Positions 10,401 through 22,120 are shown, numbered from the stretch's first letter. The stretch: 64,000 nucleotides of DNA from Euleptes europaea (GCF_029931775.1 NC_079312.1:54440333-54504332), one strand, 5' to 3'. A program made the numbers and translations. The notes: generated by a model from the letters alone, not told the origin.

Positions 10401-13400
10401 GCTCACTGCAAAAACTCTGCTCACGGAGTAGAATCCTCCCCCATAGGAATGCAGGTTTTGCGTCATTCAAATAAGAAGAAGCAGAGTTGGCTTTTATACC
10501 CTGACTTACAATCACAATCCTTTCTTCTCCCCACAACAGGCACCTTGTGAGGTAGGTGGGGCTGAGAGAGTTCAGTGAGAGCTGTGACTGGCCCAAGGTC
10601 ACCCAGCTGGCTTCATGTGTAGGAGTGGGGAAAACAACCCAGTTCACCAGATTTGAGTCCGCCGCTCATGTGGAGGAGTGGGGAATCAAACCACTGCTCT
10701 TAACCACTACACCATGCTGGCTATGTTAAGTTTTAAGTGTGTCAGTGTTAAGGAGGTCTATGCTATAAGTAAACTCAATAAGCAAACTAGAATCAATGAA
10801 TCTTGTCAGTCTGCTAGCCGTTTTGATGGTCATTTTGCCATGTTATGATAATGTGCTCAGCCTGTCAGACCTTGAGCTAAGAAATTATCAACAGCTGTTT
10901 TGCTCAGTTTAAATCCCATTACGTCCCTGAGACTCCAAGTAGTTCATACAATATTTAAAATGTTTTATCAAAAAAGAGGGGAAGACACGCAACCTTTCCA
11001 AAATAATTTTTCCAACTATTCCATGACCTCTTCCAGAATAGCTATTGCTGAGGTCAGCTCACAGTTTTTGTGTGTGCTTGTATTTGAAAGTGGCTGACTG
11101 GAGTCAGGTGGTTCTTCTACTTGCTTCTTCAGTGCAGAGAAATTTTGTGGTAGCGTGTTATGTTTGGGAAAGGTGGGGTTAGGTCCCCAGCATCTGTGGG
11201 TTCCTGGACAATGGCTGGAGCCAAGCTCATTATGCCCTTTTTGGGTGTACTTGCTGGGAATAGTAATAATTGTTACATGAACGAGCCCAAGATATACATT
11301 CTTCTTGCATGTGAGAGAGGAAAGAGAACAGAATGGAGTAACCTAAAAATGACCTACAAATATTGTGAGTACTGAATTTCACTGCTCTAAAAGATGTTCA
11401 GTTGTTAATTTGCTCATTAGTGCTATCCAGGATAAGCAACCTGGACTGCAGTTTTGGACCTGATGTAAGAAGTCATAGATTGTTACAAACTCCTTTTGGC
11501 TTTGAGACTAGAGAGTGGAACCGTTTAGCTGCCAAAGAAGGACATGTCAAGAAAAGACATGTCTTAGGACATGTCAAGAAAAGCGTGAATAGTTTGGCCA
11601 TTCCCTTCCAACTGAATAGGCAAAGGCATACTGCTAATATTTTGCTAGTTGTCATACAAGGTTGTGTACCCTTTCTGCTGGGCAGATTAAAGAACACGAG
11701 TAAGTATTGCCTTGTGAACAATCTTTTTCCTTTCAAAGGATAGTTGCCTTTGAGAATTCTTGACTTAGTGCAGCTACATCTTACACTTACAGTATATTTC
11801 CCCCCCCCCTATTTGCTGGATTCCCCCTTTACTGTTTCTGGTGATGCTGCTATATTTTTGAGTCCCCTTAGTAGTCAGTTACTAGGATGCCTTTATTGTG
11901 GCCAGGTATGCATCAAAGCCTTTTCCCATTCCTCCTCATTCGTGGCAAAAACTTGAGTGCTTTCCAGTCATGCCTGACAAAAGTAGGGGCTGTAGCGCAT
12001 ACTTTGGGTGCAGAAGGGGCCAGGTTCAAGTCAGTTAAAAGGGTTGTGGACAGGGCTGGGGAAGAGATGTTGGAAGGCTTTGATGAGCCACTGCCCCTTG
12101 GTATAAACATGGCGAGGTATGATGGAACAACACTTGTCAGGCAGCTTCATGTGTTACGTGAGTAGTTGTAGATGTCAACACCTTGCTAACTCTCCATAAA
12201 GTAGGTCTCATGTGTACCTTTGTTAAACGTGGTGACAAGGGGCTGTGGCTCAGTGGTAGAGCATCTGCTTGGCATGCAGAAGGTCCCAGGTTCAATCCCC
12301 GGCATCTCCAGTTAAAGGGACTAGGCAGGTAGGTGATGTGAAAGACCCCTGCCTGAGGCCCTGGAGAGCCACTGCCGGTCTGAATAGACAATACTGACTT
12401 TGATGGACCCGGGGTCTGATTCAATATAAGGCAGCTTCATGTGTTTATGTGACAAGCGTATGGTTGTGTCCTCTTCTTCGTTGCCCAGTCAACACTTTTC
12501 ACTGCCTTGCTTGACAGAGGAGAGCATCCTCTTGCCTTTGAAGAAGCTCAGATAATATTGGTTGATTTTTGGAGGAGGCTTGTTTTGGCAGAGCAGCAGA
12601 ACACTTGATTTGTGAGGTTTGTGTCATGCATACAGCATACTTAAATTAAAAACAGGATGAATTGAAATGTTAAAATCTAGCGATGCTGAAATTGGCTAGA
12701 GATGTCAAGAGAGGGCGTTCCTGTTGGAAGTTACAACTACATTCTCTATAAGATTGTTTTTGTGCTGTGTGACCCCTTAATGTTTAGCAGCACATTCTTC
12801 CTATAATCCAGTTTGAACAAGTAGTTTTAATGTGGATTATGGGATTTCCTTTTTTACAAAAATGAAGTCTGAAATCTGCATTTGGCTTTCATCTCTAGAG
12901 GGCAGCATTCGCACACTTGGACGGCTATATTTGAAGTTTGCACTTGCCTTCAGCATTTGATCCAATTTAAAATATGTCTTCTGAGCGTGAGCCTTTGCCA
13001 CATGGACTTGTTTTAGAATGGATATAATCGGTGGCAGTCAATTACTTTAAGAACCTGCCAATGGCAACCAACAATTCTGCTAGTTCTTCCATAGTCAGGC
13101 TGCTGTGTCAGGTGTTTATAAAATACTCCTTATTTTGCAAGCATTATAGGGTCCTCTGAATCCACAAATTACATGCAACAAAACTGTGGAAGATCTCCTC
13201 TTATCAATAGCTGTATTCTTGCAACTAAGGCGAGAAAATTTACTAGTCCACAATTGTATCATCCCTACACTCCTAAGGCCTTGTTATCCATGGTATATCA
13301 GCTGCTGCCTTTCAGTTTACAGAAGCTTCCCTAGCTGTAAGCAAAGGCAAAATTTTACAAGCCTACTTGTACTTTTCTGTTGGACATAGTCAATCTTTGA

Positions 13401-14994
13401 ATGTGCATGTCTTTCTGGCAAGTAGGTGTGCATCTGAGTTGGTAAATCGGAGTGACTGAAGCAATCTGGTAACCTGACCCAACATAACATAATAATAAGT
13501 CTTTGATTTTTCTTGTTCATCAGAATTAATTATGCCCTATCTGCCTAACACATGGGGGGGAAAAGTCTTGGTGTAAGTGGTGTCAGAAGCTTTTTAATTT
13601 CATCAGTGCTTTTTATCAAAGCCTTACCTGCAACATGCCTTGGTTCAATCTATTTTTTTCCTCCTTTTGGTAACGGGTTTTCAGGATAATCTGCTTTAAT
13701 TGAATTGCCCTCTTGTTTAAAAGCTCCTTCACAAAAGGTCCAATCTACCATTAACCTTGGGACTCCATTGATGTTCATATTGGGCATGCAGCAGCTGTGC
13801 TTGGTGAACCACCCCCCAGGGAACTACGTAACCATGCTGCGATCAAGCCTCGCTTAGGGAAATTGCTGAGATGTACTTTTAAATGTGTTAATAAATTTCA
13901 AGGGGGTGTTTTCTTCTTTGTTGGCATCTACTTTAGTTTTTCATTTTGTGAAGCAAGACCATGTCCCCGCTGCTTTCTGCAGAAAGGTCTGATCTCCTCT
14001 GTTTCATGTTTTCCAGTCTGTTTTCATGTTGTAGCTCCTGTTTGCTGTGCGATTTAGTCAGCACCAGCCTGACTTGCTTGCAGTGTCAGAGAGAAGTAGA
14101 AGCTTCTCTCTCCAGGATCAGAGGAGTATGCCTATTATATTAGGTGCTGTGGAACACAGGCATGATGCTTCTGCAGTTGTCTTGTTTGTAAGCTTCCTAG
14201 AGACACCTGGTTGGTGAAGCCTGCTAAAAAGCCTCTCCACGCCGTTGCCTGCTAAAAAGCAGGTGCAGCACTGCCATTCCTGGCGCCAGCAGAAGTGTCC
14301 GAAAGGGGATAGGGAGCCGCCTAACCGGTGGCTCCTCCCCCCGGAACGCCCCCCTGTGCCGGCGTGGCCTCTCCACGCTGTTGGCACCACGGAGAGGCCG
14401 CTCTGGCGGAGGGGGGAGGCGTGGTCCCACGGCGCTCGGCCGCCGCCGGGACTGGCCTCACTGCCCGCATGAATGTATGTAATTGCATGATTATACGCAT
14501 TTACGCCGGCGGCCAGGTCACGCTGTCTGCAAAGAACTTTCAGCCCCATTCTCAGGAATAGGCTGTTAGTGTTGGCCCTGTCCTGCATCATGTTGAATTT
14601 GCAGAACGTTAATTCAGTCGTGCAGATGGGATAAATGCATTCACAACTTTTAAAATCCTTGTAATCTGCTGTGAATTTACCAGCTTTTCTTCCCCCCTCC
14701 TTAGGTTTGATATTGCCCAATGGAGATATCAACTGGAATTGTCCTTGTCTCGGTGGAATGGCTAGCGGCCCTTGTGGGGAACAATTCAAGTCAGCCTTTT
14801 CCTGCTTTCATTATAGTAAGGAAGAGATGAAGGGGTCAGATTGTGTGGACCAGTTCCGTGCCATGCAGGAGTGCATGCAGAAATACCCTGATCTCTACCC
14901 TCAAGAGGAAGATGATGACGAAGAGGAAGAAAAGCAGAACAAAGATTTAGAAACTACTCCTTCTGTAGCCAAAGTGGAGGAGGGATCTAGCTAA
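6446..14994 (+). CDS. CHCHD4: CHCHD4 / MIA40, complete CDS in three exons
   Basis: CHCHD4 is the oxidoreductase of the mitochondrial intermembrane space that inserts disulfides into imported twin-CX9C and CX3C proteins, is reoxidised by GFER/ALR and binds AIFM1. Exons 6446-6467, 9917-10015 and 14705-14994 join in frame to 136 residues (human 142 from memory). Seen: start [17 protein letters not shown], the AIFM1-contacting N-tail, the catalytic CPC at residues 53-55, and twin CX9C at C64/C74 and C87/C97. An acidic tail (EEDDDEEEE) follows and the protein ends EEGSS. All key cysteines are present and splice sites are GT-AG. There is no cleavable presequence, as expected. It is divergent from TMEM43 and convergent with the netrin-4-like gene. 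Confidence 0.97.
6611..7082 (+). mobile_element. 5'-truncated L1-like LINE, 3' end
   Basis: The first 180 bases encode an L1 ORF2 C-terminus ([18 protein letters not shown]...[16 protein letters not shown], then stop), followed by a 3' UTR and an A-rich tail. Near-identical flanks of about 15 bp (tgaaatgggggaggag at 6595-6610, tgaaatggggaggag at 7083-7097) are the target-site duplication. This is a typical truncated retroposed copy inside CHCHD4 intron 1. Confidence 0.85.
7178..7523. repeat. Three-unit tandem repeat with nested microsatellite
   Basis: Units start near 7178, 7276 and 7428. Each contains CGCCTGT / GAGTAGGAAACYTTAA / TATTAATGAAATAAACA / GTGTGTATGCACATATAT in order; the base unit is about 98 bp. 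In the middle unit the GTGTGTATGCACATATATAT tail has expanded to a (TG)n(TA)n tract (about 7350-7425). Confidence 0.85.
7350..7425. repeat. (TG)n(TA)n microsatellite
   Basis: Alternating GT followed by a pure AT run. It lies inside the second unit of the tandem array. Confidence 0.9.
8380..8687 (-). mobile_element. Squamate tRNA-derived SINE, minus
   Basis: Same family as 41-341: tail GGAAGAGTTGGTTTTTATA on the left, head ACCAATACACCATGCTGGCT on the right. It is full length. Confidence 0.85.
8999..9229 (+). mobile_element. 5S rRNA-derived SINE with 10-bp TSD
   Basis: The head contains GATCTCAGAAGCTAAGCAGG and GGATGGGAGACCACC, i.e. the 5S rRNA internal control region. The tail is CCATAAGTCGGCTGCGACTT plus a CA repeat, like the Bov-B LINE 3' end used by squamate SINEs. 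It is flanked by exact catcctagag repeats at 8989-8998 and 9230-9239. It matches the published 5S-Sauria SINE type by description; not database-checked. Confidence 0.88.
9917..10015 (+). CDS. CHCHD4: CHCHD4 exon 2
   Basis: 99 bases, entered and left with one base of a split Gly codon. It encodes [20 protein letters not shown] and continues to DPYEDQ. The acceptor is TTTTATCATTTCAG and the donor GTCAGT. Confidence 0.95.
10471..10721 (-). mobile_element. Squamate tRNA-derived SINE, minus, internally deleted
   Basis: Same family as 41-341. It has the tail and middle (CACCTTGTGAGGTAGGTGGGG) but lacks about 50 bases near the head. Confidence 0.85.
12239..12448 (+). mobile_element. tRNA-Ala-headed SINE with 8-bp TSD
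   Basis: The head GGGGCTGTGGCTCAGTGGTA ... GGTTCAATCCCCGGCATCTC has A- and B-box promoter elements like tRNA-Ala. The body ends ATAAGGCAGCTTCATGTGTT. Exact gtgacaag repeats at 12232-12239 and 12449-12456 are the insertion duplication. Other copies are at 25379, 26671 (minus) and 53525. Confidence 0.88.
14138..14225 (-). repeat. Fragment of dispersed CCTGCTGGATCAGACC repeat
   Basis: Antisense piece (TTAGGTGCTGTGGAACACAG, ACACCTGGTTGGT) of the repeat seen intact at 28957-29160 and 55686-55860. Confidence 0.6.
14255..14520. repeat. GC/CpG-rich block in CHCHD4 intron 2
   Basis: About 265 bases dense in CG (GCCGCCGCCGGGACTGGCC, TTTACGCCGGCGGCCAGG) within an AT-leaning intron. Part of it (GAAAGGGG ... 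GGAGCCG ... TAA) resembles the GC-rich repeat at 33656-34165, so a transposon origin is more likely than a promoter. Not resolved. Confidence 0.45.
14705..14994 (+). CDS. CHCHD4: CHCHD4 exon 3
   Basis: Begins [15 protein letters not shown] after a CCCCTCCTTAG acceptor. It carries the CPC redox centre, the whole coiled-coil-helix-coiled-coil-helix fold and the acidic tail, and ends in TAA at 14992-14994. Confidence 0.97.
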
Positions 14995-15835
14995 TGAAGC
15001 CTCACGGAGGCTATGGTCTCCCCTCCATATTCCAAAAGACACATTAACGGATACAAACCACCTTCTCTGCTCTTTCTTTCTCACCCCACTTTCCTCTTGA
15101 TTCTTCAAGGAATGCCCTTTCATCGCCCTTCTGCACACTGCATTGTGAAATAACTCACTGAAGTGGAGGACAAAGTCAGTCCAATGGTCTTACTGAGTCA
15201 ATGCTGTAGAGGGGTCAAGGATGCCTACCCACAGCGAAACCACACATTTAACTGTTATTTTCTACTCCAGCCATGCTCGTCTTGCAGCTTTTCTCGTAAA
15301 AGATCGGTAGAGACAACCTATAGTAAATGTGGGGTGGGTGGGGAGAGAATCTGTTGCTAAGGATATAGGGTCAATGATTGATTTCATTAAATTTCAGTAA
15401 TTAACTCTTTTTGGGCGTGTTCTATACTAAAAACAGTATAAAATGCTTTCTTAGCATCACCAGTCATACGATGCTGAACGTGGGTGATGTTCTCAGTCGA
15501 ACAATCTTTGCTTCAACGCCGTATGCAGTTTGCATAAACTACTGATTTCTAGTAATAGAAAGTTGGTGTTGGGATGGGGAGAAAGTCAGATTTTTGCTTT
15601 TTTTATAATTTATGTTGATCAGTTCCTGATGTAACTGAATTGATGAGAAAATACTAACCACTGTGTTCTTTAATGTTCCTGGTTTGTGAGGTTCCTTCTA
15701 GTCTCGCACCTTCAGACAGGTTGATAAAATATGTGCCCTTGATAGGAAAACTATTATGTTACCTGGAGTAACAGCCTCTGAGTAGATACTGTGACTACTG
15801 TGACTGAGTACATAATAAAAAATTAAAATCTTGAC
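14995..15835 (+). other. CHCHD4: CHCHD4 3' UTR
   Basis: About 840 bases from the stop codon to just past the AATAAA signal. It is AT-rich and has no recognisable repeat. The 3' end is inferred from the signal position. Confidence 0.65.
15814..15819 (+). terminator. CHCHD4: CHCHD4 polyadenylation signal AATAAA
   Basis: Canonical AATAAA 820 bases after the stop codon, followed within 25 bases by T/GT-rich sequence (cttgaccttgtacag). It is the best poly(A) signal I see downstream of the stop. Confidence 0.65.
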
Positions 15836-16385
15836 CTTGTACAGAAGTCCTTGTGTCCTCTTATTAATGGTGGATGATGGACTATATGGAATGCGAGTTA
15901 CATTTCTTCTTCAGTTAAAAATACTCTCCCCACACACATACACCAATTTTGACCCCAGGAAAAATGGCAGTCCCCGCCGGCCAGCTGATTTCAACATACC
16001 TGCTTTTACCCTTCAGAAATCTGTACATCCTGTCCCTGTAGTTGGTCCCTGCAACAAGCAATGTCTTCTTGTTTCTGCTTCTGCAGGCACTTTCCTTTGT
16101 GGGAAGTTATGGGGCTGCCATTTTCAACATGACTCGCACCATTCTAGAAACACTGTTGGTGCATTACATTCCATGACAAATTTCTCCTTGCTGCTTCAGG
16201 AACTTTTCTTGCATTTTACTTTAGTGTTTGTGCCCTGACATAGGTTCTCTTCCCAGACGTGGCAATTAAGCGACCTTGGGAATGTAGCTCATCTGCAGCA
16301 AAATGGCACTGGAAAACATGTAAGGTGTAAAATAGGCTGGAGTAAGTTTGGCTTGCTCACATTCTATTGAATATATATTAATATA

Positions 16386-16668
16386 TACACGTATATATTA
16401 AATTGCCACCAAGTCACAGCTGACCTATGGTGACCCTGTAGGGTTTTCAAGGCAAGAGATGTTCAGAGGTGGTTTGCCATTGTTTGCCTCCGCGTCATGC
16501 CCCTGGTATTCCTTGGAGGTCTCCCAAATACTAGCTGGGGTCAGGGCTGAGAGTGTGTGACTGGCCCAAGGTCACCTAGCAAACGTCCGTGGTGCAAGTG
16601 AGGATTTGAACCTGGGTTTCCCAGGTCCTAGTCCAATACCTTAACCACTACAACATACTGGCTCTGTT
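16386..16668 (-). mobile_element. tRNA-headed SINE with Bov-B-like tail, minus
   Basis: Read on minus, the head is GCCAGTATGTTGTAGTGGTT with a tRNA-like B box (GGTTCAAATCC). The tail is GGGTCACCATAGGTCAGCTG / TGACTTGGTGGCAA. It shares the tail with the 5S-headed SINEs, showing two SINE heads using one LINE-type tail. Confidence 0.75.
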
Positions 16669-18777
16669 TTTTTTAATATATATAATACATATTGTCCAGA
16701 CAACAGCCAGTATCAGAGGCTAAAAGAAGACAATGTTCTACTCCCTGAAATATGTTTCAGAGGACTATGGGCATCTGGAAAAGAGACTTTATTATTCCCC
16801 ATACCCCAATAAACATAATGCTTATGTGCTGCAGGTGATCCCATCCTTCATACATTTTTTTTCATCTTTAGGAACCAGTTTTTGTACTGTAGGTACTCTT
16901 AGGTCAGTGTCGTAGAAACTGTTACTGAACTGTGTCTTGTGAGTCAATCAAGTGCTGCTCTATTGAGTTCTTTTCAGAAAAAGGGTAAACTCTCCTGTCC
17001 TCTTTAAAGTCCTAATCAGTACTTTCAATGTGTGAAGTGTGTTACAAACTTTGACATGAAGTAATCATTCTCGTTTTATTGGAAGGGATAGTCAAGATTA
17101 ACACGATCCAAGGTCACCCAGAGGGTCCATGGCATCAAAATCCAGTTTTACAGGATTTTTGTCTCTATTCTAACCTTAGCAGCAATCAAAATTCAACAAC
17201 CATCTGTAGTTGGACGCTGACCCTACTTGAAAGTTGAAACCCTACTGACTAGCTGCCAGAAATCAAATACGGGAGCCAGTTATGTTCCCAGCTACATGAT
17301 AACCCACAGAAGTATCTAAACCCACACCAGTTGGAGGACTTGGTTAATCTTAATATCTTCTAATGGTGTTTTTTTGCGGGGGAGGGGGACATTTTGAAAA
17401 GCTACTAAGTCCTGGGAGGTGTATGCCATTTAAAAACTCATGTTGGGTTTGGGTAGATTTATATATTAGAGGCATTGTGCTTTTTTTTTTTTTGTATTTG
17501 ACACTTGATTCTTGCATGCTTTGAAGTCAAGCTGAATCAACACCTATTGTCTTTGACATCTGACATAACCACTTTACCTTGGTGCTCACTGGTAAGCCTT
17601 AAAATAAATGTATTTTTTACAATGGTACTAATGAACTTCAGCTGTCAGTAATGTGTCAGCACTCGTCTCTTCAGCTGGCTGCAAAAGGTTATGAAGCTTT
17701 TACATACATTTGTAAACAAGTCTCATGTTTTCCTTCCAGGCCTTTTTTCAAGTGCCATCTGATAGCTTCAGTTAGTTTTTCATTATCCAACTGGGGCTGA
17801 ACAACCCGCTGCCTGTTAGCAGTGGGCTCTTGGGCTGGATAGCGGCCATTTTGAGAGTTTGACAAGGCTTCTCAGTCTGTGAACAGAGTAGTCAACAAAA
17901 CAGGTGTCTAAAGAACTGAAGTGGTAAATTTGGGACCTAAACTGGTGACCCATGTGGATCGAGTCTCAAGTGATCATATCAAAAACAAGAGACCACTTGT
18001 TAAGAATGGGTTTTACCTGGACCTCCACTTGTAAGCTATTGAGGACAACTTATTACGTGAAGCACCTCTCGAAAGGGAGATTGGGTCGTGTGATACTCTG
18101 GTTCCCCCCCCCCCTTTGTTTGATAGTAATCCTTTTCATCTTGCTGCCTTCATAGTGAGGGTTTATTATATATAATATTTGCAGAATCCGGGTACCAACA
18201 GGCATCTTCATATGTTACAGCAATGTTATGAGAGCTGATTTTCTGTGGGTTTATCTGGCATGCTGCTCTTAGCCTTTAAATATTACAAGAGCACTATAAC
18301 ATGATGAACCCACAGAAAATAAGTTACCCAAGAATGCTGTAACTTAAATGTTGCTACAATTAGCTTGGTATTTGAATGTATGATAGCACAAACCTAATTG
18401 TGGTCAGTGGGCTTAGAAGGATGTAGTAACTCTGTTTAGGATGTCCTCTTAGCCACCCTTTTAGGACATGACTGCAGGCCCAGCAAATGGTGGGGAGGGT
18501 ACAGAAAGAAACTTCCTCAATACTATGTAACTCCTGGACATGAGGGACAGTGGAATGGCTAAAGCACAAAATTCCCACTTGCACCAAGTCAAATTTATCG
18601 AATCCCTACTTGCTAAAGGTCTTGTGTGACCAGTTTGGGGACACTGCAGTACACAGGAAAGCACAAAATCTTCTGCAAGTGGAATTGCACTAAGTCTGTT
18701 CAACTTTCTGCTTGTGCATCTCCAGGTTCAAGCCATTATCTGCTCTGACAAACTTTATTTTCAACATATAGTGAAAG

Positions 18778-18975
18778 TGGTGTAGTGGTTAAAGTGTCAG
18801 ACTAAGACCTGGGGAACTCCAGGTTCAAATCCCCACTCTGGCCCAAGGTCACTCAGCAACCTTCCATGACCATCACACAGTCTAACCTACCCCATGGGGT
18901 TCTTGTGAGGATAAAATGGAGAGGAGAAGGATGTGAGCCGCTTTGGGGAGAAAGGCAAGATATAAAGTAAATAAA
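18778..18975 (+). mobile_element. tRNA-derived SINE, older family
   Basis: The head GTGGTGTAGTGGTTAAAGTG carries the B box GGTTCAAATCC, followed by CAACCTTCCATGACCATCAC, and the 3' part GCCGCTTTGGGGAGAAAGGC precedes a TAAATAAAT tail. Confidence 0.75.
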
Positions 18976-19337
18976 TTTATTTGGACAGGGTGTATGTTGA
19001 ATATATGTAACCCCTGTAGTTGTAAATCTCCCCTTCACAGGGCTGCGGTGCTTCTCTCTCATTTCCCATTCTGCACCGCATGAACAGAAATGACATCCTC
19101 CTAGTCCAAAAGCACTCAAAACAACAGTATCCAATATCTTAGTTTACTTTTAAAATGAAATAAAGAGTACAAAAACATGGCTGGTAGTGCTTTATCATTT
19201 TTGAGCAATTTATAAAAGTGGACAGTGTGTGATCCAGCAAGTTCCCGCTCTTCTCTGGTTTCTTTCCCAATGGAGCACCAAGTGTTCCTGCTTACGTAGA
19301 ATGTGTCATCATTTCTCCCGCCGAAGATCCAAAATAT

Positions 19338-19549
19338 AGGCTGTTACTCCACTAGGTATTCCCAGCGATGTATTAAGAGTTTGAAACTTATAAAAAATAC
19401 TGTTCACACTTTGGCCCCTTTAGCTGTGAAGACGTCTTCCAACCATTTTTTTAGCCATGGCATCCAAAAACCCTTTTAAAGCGATGTTTTTTATAACATT
19501 TCCAAACTCTTGATACATCGCTGGGAATACCTAGTGCGGTAACAGCCAT
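19338..19549. mobile_element. MITE with about 60-bp terminal inverted repeats
   Basis: GGCTGTTACTCCACTAGGTA at the left and TACCTAGTGCGGTAACAGCC at the right are inverted copies. The match continues through TTCCCAGCGATGTAT and AAGAGTTTGRAA to a central region of about 90 bp. No coding capacity. The superfamily is not assigned because the flanking duplication is unclear. Confidence 0.8.
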
Positions 19550-21260
19550 AGCCTCAATCACCTGCAGCCACACAAGTGGGACTTCCTATCATTCCTCTAT
19601 ATGAATGGACCGCCTTGCCTTCAGCAAGATTTAGCTAACCTAGCTCTTCAGGGGACTGAACATTCCTGGTCAGAACAAAGCATGAGTAAGGCGTATTACA
19701 TTCAACCAATATAGTATACACGTAGAGTTTACAACAGACAATGCATCCCAATTGACTAATGTTTTAACAAGAACTTGTGAGCAGCTGGAAATAATGTCTC
19801 CACTTACAGATTATTAGAAGTAGGTATCAGATCTTAAATAAAAGGGAAGGCCAATCGTGTGCCAAAGAGATAGCTAGGCCTGTTGTAAATTGTGGTGTTT
19901 TTAACATCACGCACTTCATTCTCTTAAGCCAGAGCCTCACCCCTTCTACTCTTCCATGTTTTTAGCTGAATGTAAATTCATTTGTTTTGCAACAACTGAA
20001 TGGTATTCAAAGCAATCTTCATAGGTTCTAGGACAAATCGTGTGTTGCCTAAGAATGGGAGGCTTCCACATACAGTCTATTTGGTTAATGTCGATAATGT
20101 GCCTTGGCCAAAGCTCTAGAATACCAGTCTTTGTCTTGCCCTGAGGGACAAGCCTCCATCATCATTCAAGTAAGACCTAAGATTTGTGTTGCTTCATGAT
20201 GCCATTCAAAAGAAATTGCTGGGCATGATTTCTTAGGGTACACCAGAAGTATAGCACTCAACTCATTGCAAAAATGCATTCCACAGTTTATCTGGATTAT
20301 AGGGGCAGTGCGTGAGGCTGCATGTTTGTAGCTGATGTTGGCTAGGCATAATGCTTGATTGGCTGGAATAGCTGTGATGTCACCAACACTTTCTCCTACA
20401 CAAAGCAGTTTTAAACCACTTTTGAAGCCCATTTTGTGGGTTTTTAAAAAGGCGGTATTACATGTACCAGTATATTAACTATACATGCATTACTTTGATT
20501 TTTGGGGGGAGGGGTGGCAGATGGTTTTGCAGAGAAAGATGGAGGGGGACAGCAAGGCTTTAATTATGGGGGAAGAAGCCACAACAAGTCCCAACTGGGG
20601 TGGTACTTAGATGCTCCCAAGTTTCTTCTAGTAAATGACTCTGTCCTGTTGATATAGCTGTAAGCTTTCTTCATTGAAGGCTATAGAAATATTTTTAACC
20701 ACAGGTGTGCTCTGTAGAATATTGAAGAAATGCAAGTAACTGCCGAGGAACCATGAGCTCTTCTCTCTTTCCCACTTCTTCTGTATCATTTTCCTGTATA
20801 CCTGATTTGGTCAGGAAGTAGAATGCTACCCACTTGCTTCTCAGTACATGGGGCAGCTTTATGGGTGTTGTATGCCTGCTCGCTTATTAATGCTGCGGAA
20901 GCGGGGGTGTGGGAACAATGGGACAAGGTGTTTGTGCTTCTCCAAGGTGAATACTTGTGGGATCTTCAGGACCCTGGACAACAGTCATATTAATTACAAG
21001 TTGCTGCAATGATTGCAACCACAGAAGTGGTGATGAATATCTTGAAAGGAAAAGACTGAAAACAGGATTTGAGAAAGATAACGACTGAATCAGATATGAT
21101 CTTGGAAAGGGTAGGTCATGTGGCTATCTCTAAAGGTAGCAAATGTTTCCCTTCCGTCAACAGTTCAGTATGCCACATTGCCCTAAGCGCCGCAAAAGAA
21201 GTTACAAACGAGTGGCCTTTTCCAGTATTGGACACAGAATGAGGAGTCGCTGCCAAGGAG

Positions 21261-21569
21261 AGCCAGAATGGTGTAGTGGTTTAAAGTGGTGGTTTAGAGC
21301 AGTGGACTCTAATCTGGAGAACCGGGTTTGATTCCCCACTCTTCCACATGAGCGGCGAATGCTAACCTTGTGAACCGGGTTGGTTTCCCTACTCCTACAC
21401 ATGAAGCCAGCTGGGTGACCTTGGGCAAAGTCACAGCTCTGTTAGAGCTCTCTCAGCCCCACCTACCTCACAGGGTGTCTGTTGTGGGGAAGGGAAGGTG
21501 ATTGTAAGCCAGTTTAATTCTTCCTTAAGTGGTAGAGAAAGTCGGCATATAAAAAACCAACTCCTCTTC
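21261..21569 (+). mobile_element. Squamate tRNA-derived SINE, plus
   Basis: Full-length plus-strand copy of the 41-341 family: head AGCCAGAATGGTGTAGTGGT, tail AAGTCGGCATATAAAAAACC. Confidence 0.88.
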
Positions 21570-21983
21570 ACTGCAGTTTCCAAGCTCAACAAAGTCACTG
21601 CTCCTTTTCAACCACATTGGAAAATGATCCTGTAGACATGAAGGCCCGATGCAGCAATCCTATGTAGTAACATTAGTTTGATTGTTGTGGCTTGTAATCT
21701 TTGTTTCTGGACCTGGAGAACTGAAGTACTGGATACCTATGGAGGCGAGCCGCAACCCTACAAATATTGAGGGAGGGGAGGAGTTGTCCTTTGATTCATG
21801 GAAGGAAGAAGTCATGGGACAGATTCCTGCCTAACCCTCATATTGAGAGAGGGAAAGGTGAGTCTGCTTTGAAAGTTGACTTAGCTAGGAATGTACTGAA
21901 TGACAAAAAAGAGAACTAACTAGGCTGTTCACTGCAATGTTACTAACGTGTAAGGTTCATGACTTTCACTTTGAAATAAGAGA

Positions 21984-22120
21984 CTATTTGCATCCCGTTC
22001 GAAGCATGTCTGCCACCAGCTTCCCCCAGTGAGTTTTCCACGGCTTCACCAGGCTGTTCATGTTCACTAGGAGTTTGTTTGTCCTTGTGTCTTCCTGTCC
22101 GGCTATCAGGTAGTCGACGC
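21984..22120 (-). CDS. Netrin-4-like terminal exon
   Basis: 137 bases: GVDYLIAGQEDTRTNKLLVN, MNSLVKPWKTHWGKLVADML, RTGCK, then TAG at 21986-21984. The acceptor is TTTTTTTTAAATCAG. It matches the C-terminus of human netrin-4 (YLVAGHED, LIVNM, final CK). It is separated from the previous exon by a 7.4-kb intron. Confidence 0.92.

Larger units (their letters stand above)
10016..14704. other. CHCHD4 intron 2
   Basis: A 4.7-kb intron with a SINE at 10471-10721, a tRNA-Ala-headed SINE at 12239-12448, a fragment of another repeat at 14138-14225 and a GC-rich block at 14255-14520. I see no exon between exons 2 and 3. Confidence 0.6.
15836..21983. other. Intergenic region between convergent 3' ends
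   Basis: Runs from the CHCHD4 poly(A) region to the stop codon of the netrin-4-like gene, so its right part should contain that gene's 3' UTR (minus strand). It holds SINEs at 16386-16668, 18778-18975 and 21261-21569 and a MITE at 19338-19549. A small inverted repeat (ATTTTCTGTGGGTT / AACCCACAGAAAAT) spans about 18238-18321. No further gene is supported. Confidence 0.55.

Noticed and set aside
12239-12310. tRNA-Ala-like gene with A and B boxes
   Set aside because: It is the head of a SINE: the sequence continues into the family body, other copies have the same continuation, and gtgacaag duplications bracket the whole 210-bp unit.
14118-14789. 223-residue antisense open frame
   Set aside because: It crosses a repeat fragment, a GC-rich block, an intron border and the antisense of CHCHD4 exon 3; no conserved domain is seen.
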